Shown one piece after another: positions 5,532 through 6,858 of a DNA stretch of 6,858 bases (positions within the stretch are counted from its first letter, which is position 1; the number at the start of each line of letters is the position of its first letter). The notes beneath the pieces were generated by a model that did no database searches, was not told the DNA's origin, and worked only from the letters and a program-made list of their open reading frames with translations. The stretch comes from JBCCMB01 sp039026555 (lineage in GTDB: Bacteria > Pseudomonadota > Alphaproteobacteria > Caulobacterales > Hyphomonadaceae): positions 1 to 6,858 of the forward strand of contig JBCCMB010000146.1 in NCBI GenBank assembly GCA_039026555.1, given 5' to 3'. The translations under genes were made by a program, and so were the position numbers.

Positions 5532-6858
5532 CTATTCGCTCGCCAGGGCGAGCCATTCCTCTTCGGTGAGAATCGTTACGCCAAGATCCTGCGCCTTTTT
5601 GAGCTTGGAGCCGGCGCCAGGCCCTGCAACCAGATAATCGGTTTTGCCCGAGACGGAACTTGCAACCTTCGCCCCCAGCCCCTGGGCGGACGCCTTGGCT
5701 TCATCGCGCGTCATGCGCTCAAGCGTTCCAGTGAACACCACCGTCTTGCCGGAGACGGCGCGATCGCTGGCGACGATCTCCGCGTCTTCGATCGTCATTT
5801 CGCCCAACAACGCCGTCAGCATGTCGCGATTGTGCGTCTCATCGAAGAAATCTGTCAGCGCATCCGCCGTCACCGCGCCCATTCCGTCAATCGCCACGAA
5901 AGCGTCAAACCCCTCGCCAGGCCGGCTCGCATTCGCGTCGATCACCGCCTGTGCGAATGACGCCCAATCGCCATAGCGCTCAGCCAAGGCGCTCGCCGCA
6001 GGCTGCGTCAATCGCGGAATCTTCAGCGCCAGGATTTGTTGGCTCAGCACGCCATTGGCGGTTTCCGGCGGCGCGCGGGGATCGATATTCGCCGCCCGAT
6101 CCAGCAAACTCGCCAGCGTGGTCGGTCCCACGCGATCCGTACTCTGCAAGCTCCGATAAGCGTCACCGGCCCGCGCGCCTGACGCCGCTTCCAACGCGTC
6201 CATAAACGCCTTGAAAGACCCAAAATGCGACGCGATCAATTGAGCGTTCGTGCCGCCGACATGCCGGATGCCGAGGGCGTTCAAGAACCTCGCAAACGGG
6301 GCGCGCCGCCTTGCATCGATCGCCTCGAACAGATTGGTCGCGGACAGCTCGCCAAACCCGTCCCACTCGGCGAGCGGCGGTTCGTTGGTCGTATCAATCC
6401 TGTCGGCGAGCTGAAACATATGTTGAGGCGCAGTAACAACGCCCTTAGCGTAAAACAGCTCGATCTGCTTTGCGCCTAAACCGTCAATGTCCAACGCTTT
6501 GCGCGACACGAAGTGTTTTAAGCGCTCCACCGCTTGCGCCGGACAGATCAACCCGCCTGTGCACCGGCGGCGCGCGTCCGCCTCGCCGCGCTCGTCGATC
6601 TCGCGTACAGCGGACGACCCGCAAGCCGGACAGATTTTTGGAAACACAAAGGCTTCGGCGTTCTTCGGCCGGGCGTCGAAAACGACGCGCACAATTTGCG
6701 GGATGACATCGCCGGCGCGCTGAACCACCACCATATCGCCAATACGCACATCCTTGCGCTCAATCTCATCTTCATTGTGCAGCGTCGCATTAGACACCAC
6801 GACGCCGCCCACAGTGACGGGCTGCAGCTTAGCCACGGGCGTTAGGGACCCCGTTCGG
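5532..6858 (-). CDS. ligA: NAD+-dependent DNA ligase LigA, C-terminal part (5' end beyond window)
   Basis: Seals nicks in replication and repair, using NAD+ to adenylate itself. The gene enters from the right edge already in frame: RTGSLTPVAKLQPV (from 6857) is the conserved start of the OB-fold just after nucleotidyltransferase motif V. The Ia domain and the adenylation domain with the KxDG lysine are therefore outside the window. The GTG at 6834-6836 is an internal Val codon, not the true start. Next come the OB-fold (to about 6640), a Cys4 zinc knuckle (CPAC, then CTGGLIC; 6543-6632), helix-hairpin-helix motifs (KALDIDGLGAKQIE; ALGIRHVGGTNAQ; IDGMGAVTADALTDFF) and a complete BRCT domain (about 5535-5756; KTVVFTGTL, GAKVASSVSGKTDYLVAG). 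Compared with E. coli LigA, the HhH region carries about 80-90 extra residues between the third and fourth motifs, including a degenerate copy of an HhH unit. All four zinc cysteines are present, and the fragment looks functional. Confidence 0.97.
   Translation of the reverse strand, partial: RTGSLTPVAKLQPVTVGGVVVSNATLHNEDEIERKDVRIGDMVVVQRAGDVIPQIVRVVFDARPKNAEAFVFPKICPACGSSAVREIDERGEADARRRCTGGLICPAQAVERLKHFVSRKALDIDGLGAKQIELFYAKGVVTAPQHMFQLADRIDTTNEPPLAEWDGFGELSATNLFEAIDARRRAPFARFLNALGIRHVGGTNAQLIASHFGSFKAFMDALEAASGARAGDAYRSLQSTDRVGPTTLASLLDRAANIDPRAPPETANGVLSQQILALKIPRLTQPAASALAERYGDWASFAQAVIDANASRPGEGFDAFVAIDGMGAVTADALTDFFDETHNRDMLTALLGEMTIEDAEIVASDRAVSGKTVVFTGTLERMTRDEAKASAQGLGAKVASSVSGKTDYLVAGPGAGSKLKKAQDLGVTILTEEEWLALASE

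Noticed and set aside
4896..5960. 354-residue open frame on the plus strand
   Set aside because: It lies opposite the methyltransferase and the end of ligA, both recognised families. The translation is rich in Arg, His and Ala without any motif, and it crosses the intergenic gap. It is a GC-driven shadow.

Overview
This looks like a stretch of ordinary chromosome from an alphaproteobacterium. I judge base composition by eye at about 60% GC. The aminopeptidase P has the three-domain ~600-residue form, and the LigA zinc-knuckle wording (CTGGLICPAQ) is one I associate with alphaproteobacteria. Codon use looks even along the window. The placement is inference from gene character and prmA/aminopeptidase P adjacency; Caulobacterales/Hyphomonadaceae-like is a guess. 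I see no insertion sequence, phage gene, CRISPR array, tRNA or rRNA.

Layout, left to right. 163-1308 (+): a GT-B glycosyltransferase of family GT4 with a strongly basic C-terminal tail. 1309-1495: a spacer with short dyads, ending in a strong ribosome binding site folded into a small GC hairpin. 1496-2422 (+): prmA, the ribosomal protein L11 methyltransferase. 2365-2592 (-): a 75-residue unrecognised basic protein with a convincing ribosome binding site; its 3' end runs antiparallel through the last 58 bases of prmA. 2593-2811: a divergent control region with two interleaved perfect inverted repeats (2651-2696). 2812-4623 (+): an Xaa-Pro aminopeptidase of the XPNPEP1 type with all metal ligands intact. 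4620-5384 (-): a class I SAM-dependent methyltransferase, convergent with the aminopeptidase and sharing a CTAG that holds both stop codons. 5385-5531: a short spacer. 5532-6858 (-): the C-terminal two thirds of NAD+-dependent DNA ligase, whose N-terminal half lies beyond the right edge.

Functionally this is a mix of housekeeping genes: translation-factor methylation (PrmA), peptide turnover (aminopeptidase P), DNA replication and repair (LigA), a probable envelope-lipid or polysaccharide glycosyltransferase, and a methyltransferase of unknown substrate. The genes do not form one pathway. I do not see a new multi-gene system. The points most worth a second look are the interleaved repeats between the small gene and the aminopeptidase, a degenerate duplicated helix-hairpin-helix unit in LigA, and the antiparallel overlap of two Arg-rich tails at the prmA 3' end.
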